From NCBI GenBank assembly GCA_965237635.1, contig CBDEFX010000001.1:1860001-1924000 (forward strand): a stretch of DNA of 64,000 nucleotides. The letters are read 5' to 3'. Source of the DNA: CBDEFX01 sp965237635 (GTDB lineage Bacteria > Chloroflexota > Dehalococcoidia > Lucifugimonadales > CAUZJF01). Positions within the stretch are counted from its first letter, which is position 1; the number at the start of each line of letters is the position of its first letter. A program made the position numbers and the translations under genes. Positions 35,035 to 43,718 of this stretch are shown here, piece by piece. The notes beneath the pieces are model-generated. The model worked only from the letters and a program-made list of their open reading frames with translations, did no database searches and was not told the DNA's origin.

Positions 35035-35397
35035 ATGGCGGAACAGTACGTGGGGCCGAGCGCAATGCGGGTCGCCAACCTGCTGCCGCACCGGGTCAGC
35101 TTCGAACGGGGCTGGTTCTGGACGACGACGGCCATCTGTCACGGCGGAAAGTCGGACGGGCTGGCGTTCCGGCAGCGACCGGACGGCAACGGCATCGAGG
35201 TCAAGTGCCACACCGGGGGCTGCTCGGCCGGCGTGGTGATAACCGAGCTGGAGGCGCTCATCGGGCTGCCCATCTGGACGGCCTACGCACAGGTGCAAGA
35301 CACCCCGGTCAAGGCCCCTGAGAAGCAGCCGTGGTGGAAGCGGAAGCGGGTCATGGTGGCCGGGGCGGTCGCCTGGTCGTTGCGGCGCCGCTGCTGA
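35035..35397 (+). CDS. Primase-type zinc-finger protein with disrupted membrane tail
   Basis: 120 residues from the ATG at 35035, which has AAGGAGG upstream; a start at 35002 overlapping the previous stop is also possible. ICHGGKSDGLAFRQ with VKCHTGGCSAG is the CxG..C-type zinc-binding start found before many plasmid/phage primase or helicase proteins. The frame ends soon after a hydrophobic start (VMVAGAVAW). In another frame the next about 40 codons read as a clean membrane helix (FFLNLVGLGIGALLL) with a basic end, to about 35507. A one- or two-base frameshift may therefore have cut off a membrane segment. Confidence 0.55.
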   Translation: MAEQYVGPSAMRVANLLPHRVSFERGWFWTTTAICHGGKSDGLAFRQRPDGNGIEVKCHTGGCSAGVVITELEALIGLPIWTAYAQVQDTPVKAPEKQPWWKRKRVMVAGAVAWSLRRRC

Positions 35398-35551
35398 CGC
35401 TCGACGTGGAGCTCTTCTTCCTGAACCTCGTCGGGCTGGGCATCGGGGCGCTGCTGCTCCGGCGGTTCATGCCCCGGCGTCCGGTAGGGAGGGTCCGTCG
35501 CCGCTGACGACGGGGCCTCCGGCTCCCTCATACCCATCCCAACTCAACGCA

Positions 35552-35586
35552 AAGGGCCGTCTCCCATCCGGGGGCGGCCCTTCTTC
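35552..35586 (+). terminator. Terminator-like hairpin
   Basis: AAGGGCCG (35552-35559) pairs perfectly with CGGCCCTT (35575-35582) and is followed by a CTTCTTT pyrimidine run. It is the first of a series of similar hairpins between the genes of this operon. Confidence 0.6.
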
Positions 35587-35648
35587 TTTGCCCGCAAGCG
35601 GGCGCAGATCGGCAAGGCAACAAAGCAAAGGCACTAAGGAGGTGCACG

Positions 35649-36134
35649 ATGACGACGGCAACACTGGCAACTGGAACTCGGTCGATGGACACGGTGGACA
35701 GGCCCCGGCGCAGCCTCGAAGAGCTGGTCGACCAGCTCATGGCGGCGATGGGATTCAAGGAGGAGGAGCCGGAGACGGCATCGGCGACGGAGATACCGAG
35801 CGTGGCCAAGAGCGTTCACGAGGCGCGGCGTCTCCGGCAGGCTGGAGACGTGGACGGCGCGCTGGCGGTCCTCGCCGGCGTGGACGCGGAGAAGGCGGAG
35901 ACGAAGGAGGCTCGGTGGGCCTTCTCCGAGTGGACGCAGCTGGTGAAGCGGCGGTTCGGCGGCCGCGGCGCCCTGGTCTACAGCCAGGGCACGGGACGGG
36001 CCGCCGCGCTGGTGCCCACCGGCGACGAAGGGACGCTGGAGGTCGCGGCGGTCCTGGGGATGCGCTGGCGGCCCGGCAAGGTCCTCTCGGGGCGCAGCCT
36101 CCGGGGCCTGCGGCCCCTGAACGGGGGTGCGTGA
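35649..36134 (+). CDS. Protein of unknown function, coupled to the primase
   Basis: 161 residues, ATG with a GGAGG site upstream. A Leu/Glu-rich N-terminal helix (SLEELVDQLMAAMGF) is followed by a TPR-like helical pair (ARRLRQAGDVDGALAVLAGV) and a small basic C-terminal domain. No family recognised. Its TGA overlaps the ATG of the primase (TGATG), so it is probably needed in similar amounts and may act with it. Confidence 0.6.
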   Translation: MTTATLATGTRSMDTVDRPRRSLEELVDQLMAAMGFKEEEPETASATEIPSVAKSVHEARRLRQAGDVDGALAVLAGVDAEKAETKEARWAFSEWTQLVKRRFGGRGALVYSQGTGRAAALVPTGDEGTLEVAAVLGMRWRPGKVLSGRSLRGLRPLNGGA

Positions 36135-37180
36135 TGGTCACGGCCAACGTGGACATCACCGCGCTGAAGGCCCGGCACCCCCTGGGCGACACGGTGGAGG
36201 CCGCAGGGGTGCGGCTCAGGGGAAGGGGCAGGGTACGCCAGGGCGTCTGCCCCTTCCACGACGAGAACGAGGGCAGCTTCACGGTATACGCCGACTCGGA
36301 GCGGTTCTACTGCTTCGGCTGCGGCGAGGGCGGCGACGTGCTGGACTTCATCCAGCGCGTCGAGAACCTGAGCCTGCCGGAGGCCATCGCGCGGCTGGAC
36401 GGCAGCCCAGGGCTTGCGCCCAGGGCCGCCACTCGTCCAGCCGGAACGCGGCGTCCCCGGTCCGCCGCGCTGCCTCCCCGCGACCCCGCCCTGCTGACGG
36501 CGGCGGCGCGCTTCTACGCCGGTCAACTCCGGCGCAGCCCCGCCGCCTGGGAGTACCTGGCCTCGCGGGGCGTCGGCCAGTCCGCCGCAGCCCGCCTCAG
36601 TCTCGGATATGCGCCGGGCAACGGGCTGCGGCAAGCCCTGGAGTCCTGCGGCTTCTCCGAGAAGCGCATCCAGGACTCGGGGCTGTTCATGGAGCGGGGG
36701 GCGGAGCGGTTCGCCGGCATGGTGGTCGTCCCCGACGTCACCGGCGGCCTCGTCCGCTGGCTCGCGGGGCGGGCCATAGACCCCGACCGGACGCCCCGCT
36801 TCCAGGCTCCGCCCGGCCCCAAGCCGGTGCTTGGCCTCGGGCGCCTCGGCCCTGCGCCGCCCTGGGCGGTCGTCGCCGAGGGGGTCTTCGACTGGCTCGC
36901 CCTTACCGGATGGGGCATCCCCGCCGTCGCCGCCCTGGGCACCCAGGGCATGGAGCGGGTCGCCTCAGTCCTGCGGGGCTGTCCCCGCGTCTTCCTCGCC
37001 TTCGACAACGATGACGCGGGCCGTGAGGCGACGGAGCGGCTTCTGACCCTGCTCGGTCGCAGGGCCGCCGCCGTCGTCCTCCCCCGGGGCATAGGCGACG
37101 TGGGCGAGCTTGCGGCCCTTCCCCACGGACGGACCGTCTTCCTCCGCCTGCTCTCGCAGGCGGCCCGCTCCGCCCGCTAG
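36134..37180 (+). CDS. DnaG-type primase with CHC2 zinc finger and TOPRIM
   Basis: 348 residues. The zinc finger is Cys39-x2-His42 with Cys60-x2-Cys63 (CPFHDENEG, then FYCFGCGEGGD). A helical region and a TOPRIM domain follow, with Glu in VVAEGVFDWLAL (about 247) and the Asp-x-Asp motif in FLAFDNDDAGREA (about 292). It makes RNA primers for DNA synthesis. Shorter than chromosomal DnaG (about 600 residues) because the C-terminal helicase-binding domain is missing, as in many plasmid primases. TGATG overlap with the previous gene; terminator hairpin at its end. Confidence 0.9.
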   Translation: MVTANVDITALKARHPLGDTVEAAGVRLRGRGRVRQGVCPFHDENEGSFTVYADSERFYCFGCGEGGDVLDFIQRVENLSLPEAIARLDGSPGLAPRAATRPAGTRRPRSAALPPRDPALLTAAARFYAGQLRRSPAAWEYLASRGVGQSAAARLSLGYAPGNGLRQALESCGFSEKRIQDSGLFMERGAERFAGMVVVPDVTGGLVRWLAGRAIDPDRTPRFQAPPGPKPVLGLGRLGPAPPWAVVAEGVFDWLALTGWGIPAVAALGTQGMERVASVLRGCPRVFLAFDNDDAGREATERLLTLLGRRAAAVVLPRGIGDVGELAALPHGRTVFLRLLSQAARSAR

Positions 37181-37198
37181 CGGCTCCCCGCCGCTTTT
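37179..37198 (+). terminator. Intrinsic terminator after the primase
   Basis: AGCGGC and GCCGCT form a perfect six-base stem with a five-base loop, followed by TTTT. It overlaps the primase stop codon. Confidence 0.65.
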
Positions 37199-37393
37199 CT
37201 GCGGTCTTCCCACCCCACCCCGCCTCTCCTAACGGGACTTGCTCCCGCCTCACCGGTTCCCACTCTCACCGCACAGGAGGACCTATGCCCAATGCACGAC
37301 GGGCTTTGCCCGCCCACGGCTTCCCATAAGGGGAATCCGCAACTTGCTCATTCGCTACAGGACACAACACCACTGACAAGAAGGAGACACGAA

Positions 37394-38254
37394 ATGTTCA
37401 ACAAGAACGGCAACAACAACGGGCACAACGGCAACGGGACGGGCAACGGCCTCGTCCAGGTCAACGGCAACGGGCACAAGCCCGACGCCGCAATCGTCAG
37501 CGAGCACGAGCTGCTCTGGGACGGGCTCTCGCCCGCCGTCAGCCAGGCGCTCGGACAGCCCCTCGACCCGGCGCTGGCCTCCCAGCGCAAGGGGCGCGGC
37601 GGGCGCAGCTTCGACTACCTCGAAGGCCACGTCGTCATCGAGCAGGCCAACCGCATCTTCGGCTACGGCGGTTGGGGCTACGAGTTGGCCGGCGACGTGA
37701 CGCTGCGCCAGGTCGAGACCGTCGACACCCAGACGGGCGAGGTGAAGGTCTCGCTCGGCTACAGCGCCCCGGTGCGGGTCACCGTGGCAGGCGCTCTGCC
37801 CCGCACCGACCTCGGCGTCCACCCGGTGGCCGAGGACACCCTGGACGGACACGACACGGCCATGAAGGGCGCCGTCACCGACGGCATGAAGCGGGCGTTC
37901 AGGAGCTTCGGCGTCCAGTTCGGCAACGGGTTCTACGGCGACCAGCCGCAGGCCGGCAACCCGCCGCAGCCGCAACGCGTCTCCGCCCACGCCAACGGCA
38001 ACTCCGGCCAGGCACAGGCCAGCCGCCCCACGCGGCAGGCGCAGGGCGGGCGCAGCGAGTCCCAGATTGAAAAGCTGCGGAAGCGGCTCGTCGAGATCGC
38101 CGCCGAGCAGGGCCTCGACGAGGACCAGGTGCGGACGGCCGTCTTGGACCGGACGGGCAAGAGCCTCGACGACCTGGACGGCACCGAGCTCGGGCCGCTC
38201 GTGGAGGCCGCCGCCAACAAGCTGCGGCAGATGCAGCAGGCCCAGGCCGCCTAG
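37394..38254 (+). CDS. Rad52-family single-strand annealing protein
   Basis: 286 residues from the ATG at 37394 (GAAGGAG upstream). The N-terminus is a low-complexity Asn-Gly linker. Residues about 55-185 hold the Rad52 core: an 'SQRKGRGGRSFDYLEGHVVI'-type start, NRIFGYGGWGYEL, a strand pair and an AVTDGMKRAFRSFGVQFGN end. A Gln/Ala-rich linker and a helical C-terminal domain follow. Such proteins anneal complementary single strands in recombination. With SSB, a RecB-like nuclease and a helicase in the same operon it forms a recombination set. Confidence 0.9.
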   Translation: MFNKNGNNNGHNGNGTGNGLVQVNGNGHKPDAAIVSEHELLWDGLSPAVSQALGQPLDPALASQRKGRGGRSFDYLEGHVVIEQANRIFGYGGWGYELAGDVTLRQVETVDTQTGEVKVSLGYSAPVRVTVAGALPRTDLGVHPVAEDTLDGHDTAMKGAVTDGMKRAFRSFGVQFGNGFYGDQPQAGNPPQPQRVSAHANGNSGQAQASRPTRQAQGGRSESQIEKLRKRLVEIAAEQGLDEDQVRTAVLDRTGKSLDDLDGTELGPLVEAAANKLRQMQQAQAA

Positions 38255-38280
38255 TCTGCCGGTCAATCGGGTTCGGTTTC

Positions 38281-38315
38281 GAGCGGGGTCGTCTCTTCGG
38301 GGGGCGGCCCCGCTC
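38281..38315 (+). repeat. Intergenic GC hairpin
   Basis: GAGCGGGGTCG pairs with CGGCCCCGCTC with one G-T wobble, loop 13 bases, between the Rad52 stop and the next gene. Member of the recurrent GGCCCCGCT hairpin family of this operon; no U-run. Confidence 0.6.
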
Positions 38316-38345
38316 CTTCATTACAGGACAAGGAGGCTACGAGCT

Positions 38346-41300
38346 ATGACAACGACTGAGACCTTGGTAAGCACACCCTGGGGCTGGACACACGACATCG
38401 AGGAGCTGGCCGAGGGCGTCTGGCGGGTCTGGACGCCCAGCCACGGCGGGCTGAAGCTCAGCCGCGAGCGGTGGGCCGCAATCCCCGCCTGCGTCCGGTC
38501 CGCCATGTTCACACAGACCTTCGCCGGTGCGCCGCGTCACGCGGCATAGGATACTCAACTCAGTTGGGAAGAACTCGGAGAAAGTTCTTGGGTCAACCGA
38601 CCTACCTTGACGTGAAAACCGAGAGGGACAACAGCATGTCGGTAAAGCGGCTACGGCCTGAAAGCGTTGTAGGGCCGGTTCCGCAAGACCCGCGCGATAC
38701 GGTGAAAGCTGGATTGCCTGAACCCCAGTTCCCAGGTGGTGATGGTCTCACCCGCCGGTAGAACGCTTGTAACCCGGCGTCACTCATTGCACCGGTCCCT
38801 CGGCGAGACCGATGCACCTCCGATGAGTGGACGATGACCAATGAGGTCTATTCAAGGGGACGAACGGGGCACCTAAGTCGCGCTAGAACGTCCTATGCCG
38901 ACAGACAGAAGGGGAAAAAGGTTCACTCCAAAACGTACAACATGACCAGAGGCTTCAACCGGTCAGACGGGAGTGGAGGTACAGGCAAGTCGCCTCAATT
39001 CCCCCGCTCCACCTTCATGAGTTGCTGAAGTAGAAGATAGTTGTCAGCAGCAGCAGGAAGAAGAAGACCACGGTCCAACCAAACAGCCAATAGAACGGCT
39101 CTAGGTAGGGACCATCGGGCATAACACTCAGCGGTAGCTGTGAACTTCCTCCGCCCGCGGTCGCTCGCTTCCAGAGTCGTCTGGCCGACCAACCCCACGT
39201 AAGGGCGCTTAGCGGCAGGAGCACAACGTACAACGCGATCCAGATCACCATCCCTGCGAGGGGCAAGTGCATCTCCGCGTTGTCTACATCGGCCACCAAG
39301 ATTACCAACGCCACCCCTTGGCCCCCAAGGAAAGCCAAGGCCCAAGTCGCATAGAGCAGGCCGTAGACTGCCCCCACCACGAAGCGTGGCACCGTTCTAT
39401 CGCACATCCGCACCAATTGATAGAGCCACGGCAATATGAACAGTGCCGAGTGTTTCGCACCAGCAGCGGCGTAAGACCCCGTTGCCAGCTTCCTAATGCG
39501 GGCTACCAGTGCGCAGATGGCAGCGGCAAATGGTGCCCAAAGCACTCCCAGGACGCCCAACAACAGGACACCGACCTCGACCCATAGAACCAATTCACCG
39601 ACATTCTCTACGGCTTCCATGCCGTAGAGTCTAGCAGAGCCCTATCCCCTACAGTCAACGGAACGCGGGATTGCCTACGGGGGGCGACCCCTACGGCAAC
39701 GGAGCCCTCATAGTAGTCCGAGCCGGGGAAAGCCCGGCACATGGCGAAGGAGGGCAGGTGTCAACGACGGACTAAACCAGGGAGGTATGCATAATGCAAG
39801 AAGCCGAAACTGTACTGAACGTCATACGCGAACGCGGAGAACGAGGATTGCCGCTGGAGAACATCTATCGGCTGCTTTACAACCGGAACTTGTACCTGCG
39901 GGCCTACGGTCATATCTACTCAAACCAGGGAGCCATGACCAAGGGAATCACCGCAGAGACCGTGGACGGTATGTCACTGGCGAAAATCGACCGCACCATC
40001 GAAGCCTTGCGCTACGAGCGGTTCCGGTGGACGCCGGTGCGACGGGTCAACATTCCCAAGCCTAACGGCCAGACCCGCGCCCTGGGTATACCGCCGTGGC
40101 CGGACAAGCTGCTGCAAGAGGTCATCCGGATGATTCTGGAAGCCTACTACGAGCCGCAGTTTTCCGATTACTCCCACGGCTTTCGGCCCGACAGGGGTTG
40201 CCACACCGCATTGCGCGGGATAGCAGACCACTGGACCGGCGTCCGCTGGTTCGTCGAGGGCGACATCAAGGGGTGCTTCGACAACATCGACCATGAGGTC
40301 ATGTTGTCGGTACTCGGCGAGAAGCTCCACGACAACCGATTCCTACGCCTGCTCAAGTACCTACTGAAGGCAGGTTACGTTGAGGATTGGAAATACGGCC
40401 TCACTCTGAGCGGTACCCCGCAAGGGGGCGTGGTCAGTCCCATCCTCGCCAACATCTACCTAGACCGGTTGGACAAGTACGTCGAAACGGTGCTGATCCC
40501 AGCACACACCCGAGGCACAGCCCGGACGCGCAACCCTGCGTACACACGACTGAAGAACCAAGCGACCTACCACCGGAACAAGGGCCACCATCAACTGGCT
40601 ATGCAACTGCGAAAGCAGTCGCGGCAACTGCCATCCGTGGACACCTTCGACCCGGAGTACCGCCGGTTACGGTACGTCCGCTACGCAGACGACTTCGTAC
40701 TGGGTTTCATCGGGCCAAAAGCCGAAGCCGAGCAGATACGAGGGTCCTTGGAAACCTTCCTGCGCGACACACTCAAGCTGGAACTATCCAAGGAAAAGAC
40801 CCTCATCACTCACGCCACCAGCCAGGCGGCGAAGTTCCTCGGCTACGAACTCACAAGCCAACAGGCCAACGACAAGCTCGACCGCAACGGACGGCGCAAA
40901 GTCAATGGCATCATAGCGCTACGAGTTCCCGCCAAAGTCATCGAGCAACACTGCCACGCATACATGCGCAACGGCAAACCAGCGCACCGCAACCACCTCA
41001 TAAACGATACGGATTACACCATCGTGGATAGGTATCAAGCGGAGTTCCGGGGCGTCGTTCAGTACTACCTGCTGGCCTACAACGTTTTCCACTTCGGAAA
41101 GCTGCAATGGGTCATGGGAAAGTCGCTGGCCAAGACCCTCGCCAGCAAGCACAAGACCACATCCGCGACAATCTTCCGGCGCTACAAGAGCACCGTGCAG
41201 ACCGCGCATGGGGAAAGGGCTTGCCTTGAGGTCGTGGAACAGCAGGGTGAAGGGAAACGCCCTCTGGTGGCAAGGTTCGGTGGCATTCCCTTGAAACGGA

Positions 41301-42016
41301 ACAGGCAGGCCGTCCCCGTAGACCGAACGCCTACGCGGTACAGGACAGAACGCAACGAGCTTGTCAAACGGCTCCTAGCGAACGAATGCGAGATGTGCGG
41401 CTCAACGGTGGGCATTGAAGTCCACCACATCCGCGCACTTCGCGACCTAACCGTGAAAGGCCAAAGGGAAAAGCCCAAGTGGGTACAGATCATGGCGGCC
41501 CGGCGGCGCAAGACCCTTGTGGTCTGTCGTCCCTGCCACCTGAACGCCCACGACGGCAGTTGGAATCCGCGCAAGCAACACAAGACACTGGAGAGCCGGA
41601 TGCGCTGAAAGGCGCACGTCCGGTTCGGAGGGGGGCCGACGGAAAAGTGCTCTGAGCAATTCAGGGTAACTCGCCGGCGGCCTACCCTACAGGAGGACTG
41701 CGAGGAGCCCATCGTCAGGACGCTGCTCGGCCTGGGCGACGACAACGAGAGGGAGATGGCGCTGAAGGTGGCGGGCTACTTCGACCGCTACGCTCCGGCC
41801 CTCCCGCACCTCCGTGACTGCCCGCCGGGCATCCACTACCACGCCGTCGCCTACCGGGGCGGCTTCGGGACGGACCCGTTCGGGCGGTTCGACACCCGCA
41901 TCGAGGCCGAGTCGTTCGTGGGCGACGCCGAGATGGTGCGGGCCTACGGGAAGCTGAAGGCCGTCGAGTGCAGCCGGACGCTCCCGCTCTGCCGTGCGGA
42001 AGGGGGCAGGCCATGA
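38346..42016 (+). CDS. DUF7007-like protein, split by a group II intron (exons 38346-38526 and 41691-42016)
   Basis: The first exon encodes STPWGWTHDIEELAEGVWRV and TPSHGGLKLSRERWAAIP, a pattern I associate with DUF7007. It ends one base into a codon at 38526. Removing the intron 38527-41690 joins that base to AG at 41691 to give a Glu codon. The frame then runs 108 further codons to the TGA at 42016, giving a 168-residue protein with FAEEDCEEPIV at the junction, close to the acidic YEEDC-like segment of that family. Without splicing the first exon stops at 38549. Function unknown, but common on plasmids. The stop overlaps the next ATG (ATGA). Confidence 0.75.
39015..39620 (-). CDS. Membrane protein carried antisense inside the group II intron
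   Basis: 201 residues with about five hydrophobic segments (about 10-45, 57-70, 80-108, 119-143 and 172-199) and short basic loops such as RRLWKRAT. No family recognised. It lies between the domain I/II part and the domain III part of the ribozyme, on the strand opposite to the reverse transcriptase. That is an unusual place, since intron ORFs normally sit in domain IV. Codon use is less GC-biased than in the host operon. It could be a passenger or an immunity/defence membrane protein; the sequence does not say which. Confidence 0.6.
   Translation of the reverse strand: MEAVENVGELVLWVEVGVLLLGVLGVLWAPFAAAICALVARIRKLATGSYAAAGAKHSALFILPWLYQLVRMCDRTVPRFVVGAVYGLLYATWALAFLGGQGVALVILVADVDNAEMHLPLAGMVIWIALYVVLLPLSALTWGWSARRLWKRATAGGGSSQLPLSVMPDGPYLEPFYWLFGWTVVFFFLLLLTTIFYFSNS
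39794..41608 (+). CDS. Group II intron reverse transcriptase/maturase with HNH endonuclease
   Basis: 604 residues, with GGGAGG upstream of the ATG. RT motifs are in order: 'GFRPDRGCHTAL', GDIKGCFDNIDH, a TPQGGVVSPILANIYLD block, and the catalytic YADD (RYADDFVLGF, about 297) followed by an 'FLGYEL' element. A maturase X domain and a C-terminal HNH nuclease follow, with zinc ligands CEMCG, HHIRAL and CRPCHLNAH (about 533-590). It helps the intron splice and move to new DNA sites. The last codons (LESRMR and stop) lie inside domain V of the ribozyme. Confidence 0.95.
   Translation: MQEAETVLNVIRERGERGLPLENIYRLLYNRNLYLRAYGHIYSNQGAMTKGITAETVDGMSLAKIDRTIEALRYERFRWTPVRRVNIPKPNGQTRALGIPPWPDKLLQEVIRMILEAYYEPQFSDYSHGFRPDRGCHTALRGIADHWTGVRWFVEGDIKGCFDNIDHEVMLSVLGEKLHDNRFLRLLKYLLKAGYVEDWKYGLTLSGTPQGGVVSPILANIYLDRLDKYVETVLIPAHTRGTARTRNPAYTRLKNQATYHRNKGHHQLAMQLRKQSRQLPSVDTFDPEYRRLRYVRYADDFVLGFIGPKAEAEQIRGSLETFLRDTLKLELSKEKTLITHATSQAAKFLGYELTSQQANDKLDRNGRRKVNGIIALRVPAKVIEQHCHAYMRNGKPAHRNHLINDTDYTIVDRYQAEFRGVVQYYLLAYNVFHFGKLQWVMGKSLAKTLASKHKTTSATIFRRYKSTVQTAHGERACLEVVEQQGEGKRPLVARFGGIPLKRNRQAVPVDRTPTRYRTERNELVKRLLANECEMCGSTVGIEVHHIRALRDLTVKGQREKPKWVQIMAARRRKTLVVCRPCHLNAHDGSWNPRKQHKTLESRMR
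41593..41626 (+). ncRNA. Group II intron domain V
   Basis: The strand GAGCCGGATGCGC pairs with GCGCACGTCCGGTTC around a GAAA tetraloop (CTGAAAGG), with the two-base bulge typical of this catalytic hairpin. It overlaps the end of the reverse transcriptase gene. Confidence 0.9.
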
Positions 42017-42414
42017 CCGCGACGACACGGCCCAGGCCCCGCAGCCTTCCCAGCACGACGACCAAGCTCCAGACGGAGATGGGGAACCTCTACGTGACCG
42101 TCTCGACGGACGAGGACGGAGAGCCCTTCGAGGTCTTCGGCTGGCTGGGCAAGGGAGGCAGCTTCCAGCACGGCGTCACCGAGCTGGCCTGCCGGTTGAT
42201 CTCCCTGCACCTGCGGCGCGGGACTCCCCTGGAGGAAATCATCGACCAGTGCCGGGGGATTCAGGAGATGCAGCCCTTCTTCAACACGATGCCGGACGGC
42301 AAGAGCGTTGCGGTGCTCGGACTCGGCGACGGCATCGCCCACATCCTCAAGGCCCACCTGAAGGCCAGGGAGGAGAGAAAGACGGAGCAGGCGGTCGAGG
42401 CGAAGGCCGCATGA
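42013..42414 (+). CDS. TSCPD-domain protein
   Basis: 133 residues; the ATG overlaps the stop of the spliced upstream gene (ATGA). LYVTVSTDEDGEPFEVFGWL, GKGGSFQHGVTELACRLISL and a GTPLEEIIDQCRGI segment match the TSCPD domain best known from the C-terminus of class II (B12-dependent) ribonucleotide reductases and from free-standing plasmid/phage proteins. A catalytic role is not evident. It may bind or regulate nucleotide-related partners; that is inference. Confidence 0.75.
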   Translation: MTATTRPRPRSLPSTTTKLQTEMGNLYVTVSTDEDGEPFEVFGWLGKGGSFQHGVTELACRLISLHLRRGTPLEEIIDQCRGIQEMQPFFNTMPDGKSVAVLGLGDGIAHILKAHLKAREERKTEQAVEAKAA

Positions 42415-42437
42415 GCCGCACGGACACCGGCATCGAG

Positions 42438-42468
42438 GCGGGGCGGTCTCCTTCGGGGGCGGCCCCGC
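42438..42468 (+). repeat. Intergenic GC hairpin
   Basis: GCGGGGC (42438-42444) pairs with GCCCCGC (42462-42468), just before the ribosome site of the nuclease gene. Same family as the hairpins at 38281 and 44147. Confidence 0.55.
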
Positions 42469-42497
42469 TTCTCACTTACAGGAAGGAGGCGACGACG

Positions 42498-43598
42498 ATG
42501 GTAACGACGATTGACGAGCGGGCGGAGGTCTTCTCCCGCCCTGCGGCGCGGTTCGACGCAGACGGCAACATGGAGGTGCGGGCATCGTCAGCCCTGGGCT
42601 GCCGCCGCGCCCTCTGGTACGCCGCAACCGGCTACGAGCCGACGAATCCCCCCAGCGAGGAGTCGCTGACGGCGATGGAGGCGGGCAACGCCCTTGAGCC
42701 GGTGGTGGTGCGGGCGATGGAGCGGGCGGGCTGGAAGGTCGACGCCGCCGACCCCCAGGACCCGCAGCAGGTGGCGGTGCGCATCGGCCCCAATCTGCTG
42801 GTCACCGGACACCCCGACGGCACGGTGCGGTTGCCGATAGAGGGGGACGAAGCGGCTGCGCCGCAGCTCTTCCTCTTCGAGGGAGAGACGCACGGTCCCG
42901 CCTACGGCGACCCGATGGTCGTCGAGATCAAGACGCGGGGACCGGAGGCGTTCAAGCGCTGGCAGACGCTGGGAGCGGAGCGCAGCCACCCGGCGTCGGT
43001 GGCCCAGGCCGCCTTCTACTCGCTCGGCGAGTTCGGCGACCTGCGGGACGCGGTGATCGCCACGATGGACACGGGGGCTCGCACCTGGGACTGGGAGCGG
43101 ATTCCCGCCGCACGGCTGGAGAGGGCCTTGCGGGACGCCTGCGAGTGGCTCGGTGAGCTTGCCGCTCACCACGTCCGGAGCGGGCCTGACCCCGACGCGC
43201 TGCCGGAGCGGGACTTCTCCGCAACCAGCTGGCAGTGCCGAAGCTGCCCCTTCCTGGCGGTCTGCCTGCCGGGAGCGGCGGAAGCGAGCGAAGAGACGGA
43301 GATAGAGGACAAGGAGGTGAGCGACGAAGAGGCACGGGACGCGGTGGCGGCCTACGCAGAGGCTCAGGAGTCCATCAAGGAGCCCGAAAAGGCCAAGCGC
43401 GCCGCGCTGGACACCCTGAAGGCGTGGATGCGCCGGCAGGGTGACTCAAAAGCGACGGTGGGGGGCCGGACGGTCACCCTCGTCAGCTCCACCAGGTACT
43501 CCGTGAACCACAGGAGGCTCAACGAGGCCCTCGACCCGGAGGTCCGGGCCGAGATCGTCACGGAGAGCGAGTCGGAGTACGTGCGGGTGAACACCTAG
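42498..43598 (+). CDS. PD-(D/E)XK (RecB/Cas4-like) nuclease
   Basis: 366 residues from the ATG at 42498 (AAGGAGG eight bases upstream). The nuclease core shows the acidic site in 'GNALEPVVVRAM', then TGHPDGTV and VEIKTRG (Asp and Glu-x-Lys), a QAAFYSL helix, and cysteines in WQCRSCPFLAVCLPG. The cysteines could form, with one more, a Cas4/AddB-type iron-sulfur or zinc site. A helical, charged region and a small C-terminal domain follow. It probably resects or trims DNA ends in a recombination pathway with the Rad52-type protein and SSB of the same operon. Confidence 0.85.
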   Translation: MVTTIDERAEVFSRPAARFDADGNMEVRASSALGCRRALWYAATGYEPTNPPSEESLTAMEAGNALEPVVVRAMERAGWKVDAADPQDPQQVAVRIGPNLLVTGHPDGTVRLPIEGDEAAAPQLFLFEGETHGPAYGDPMVVEIKTRGPEAFKRWQTLGAERSHPASVAQAAFYSLGEFGDLRDAVIATMDTGARTWDWERIPAARLERALRDACEWLGELAAHHVRSGPDPDALPERDFSATSWQCRSCPFLAVCLPGAAEASEETEIEDKEVSDEEARDAVAAYAEAQESIKEPEKAKRAALDTLKAWMRRQGDSKATVGGRTVTLVSSTRYSVNHRRLNEALDPEVRAEIVTESESEYVRVNT

Positions 43599-43624
43599 AC
43601 GCTTCCCCTGTTGGGAGCGCAGGA

Positions 43625-43660
43625 CGGGGCCGTCTTCCCTCTATTGGGGAGCCGGCCCCG
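43625..43660 (+). repeat. Intergenic GC hairpin
   Basis: CGGGGCCG (43625-43632) and CGGCCCCG (43653-43660) pair perfectly; between the nuclease and SSB genes. No U-run. Confidence 0.6.
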
Positions 43661-43718
43661 CTCTCATTCAAGACGGGCGCGGCAAGACCGCGCTACTTCA
43701 CACCCAAGGAGAAACGAA

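Larger units (their letters stand above)
38527..41690 (+). mobile_element. Group II intron with reverse transcriptase and an antisense passenger gene
   Basis: The 5' end reads GTGCGCC, the usual GTGYG start. The 3' end has a clear domain V (41593-41626), a domain VI-like stem and the terminal CCTACCCTAC. The exons join in frame. Ribozyme sequences occupy about 38527-39010 and 39630-39790; the latter part contains a domain III-like run (CATAGTAGTCCGAG, then GGCGAAGG). Between them lies a 606-base gene on the other strand. Total 3164 bases. The intron-encoded protein follows in domain IV. The intron probably homes by reverse splicing into DNA. Confidence 0.85.

Noticed and set aside
37285..37329. 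14-codon frame with a good ribosome site (MPNARRALPAHGFP) before the Rad52-type gene
   Set aside because: Could be a leader peptide, but nothing such as rare codon runs or pairing hairpins supports regulation.
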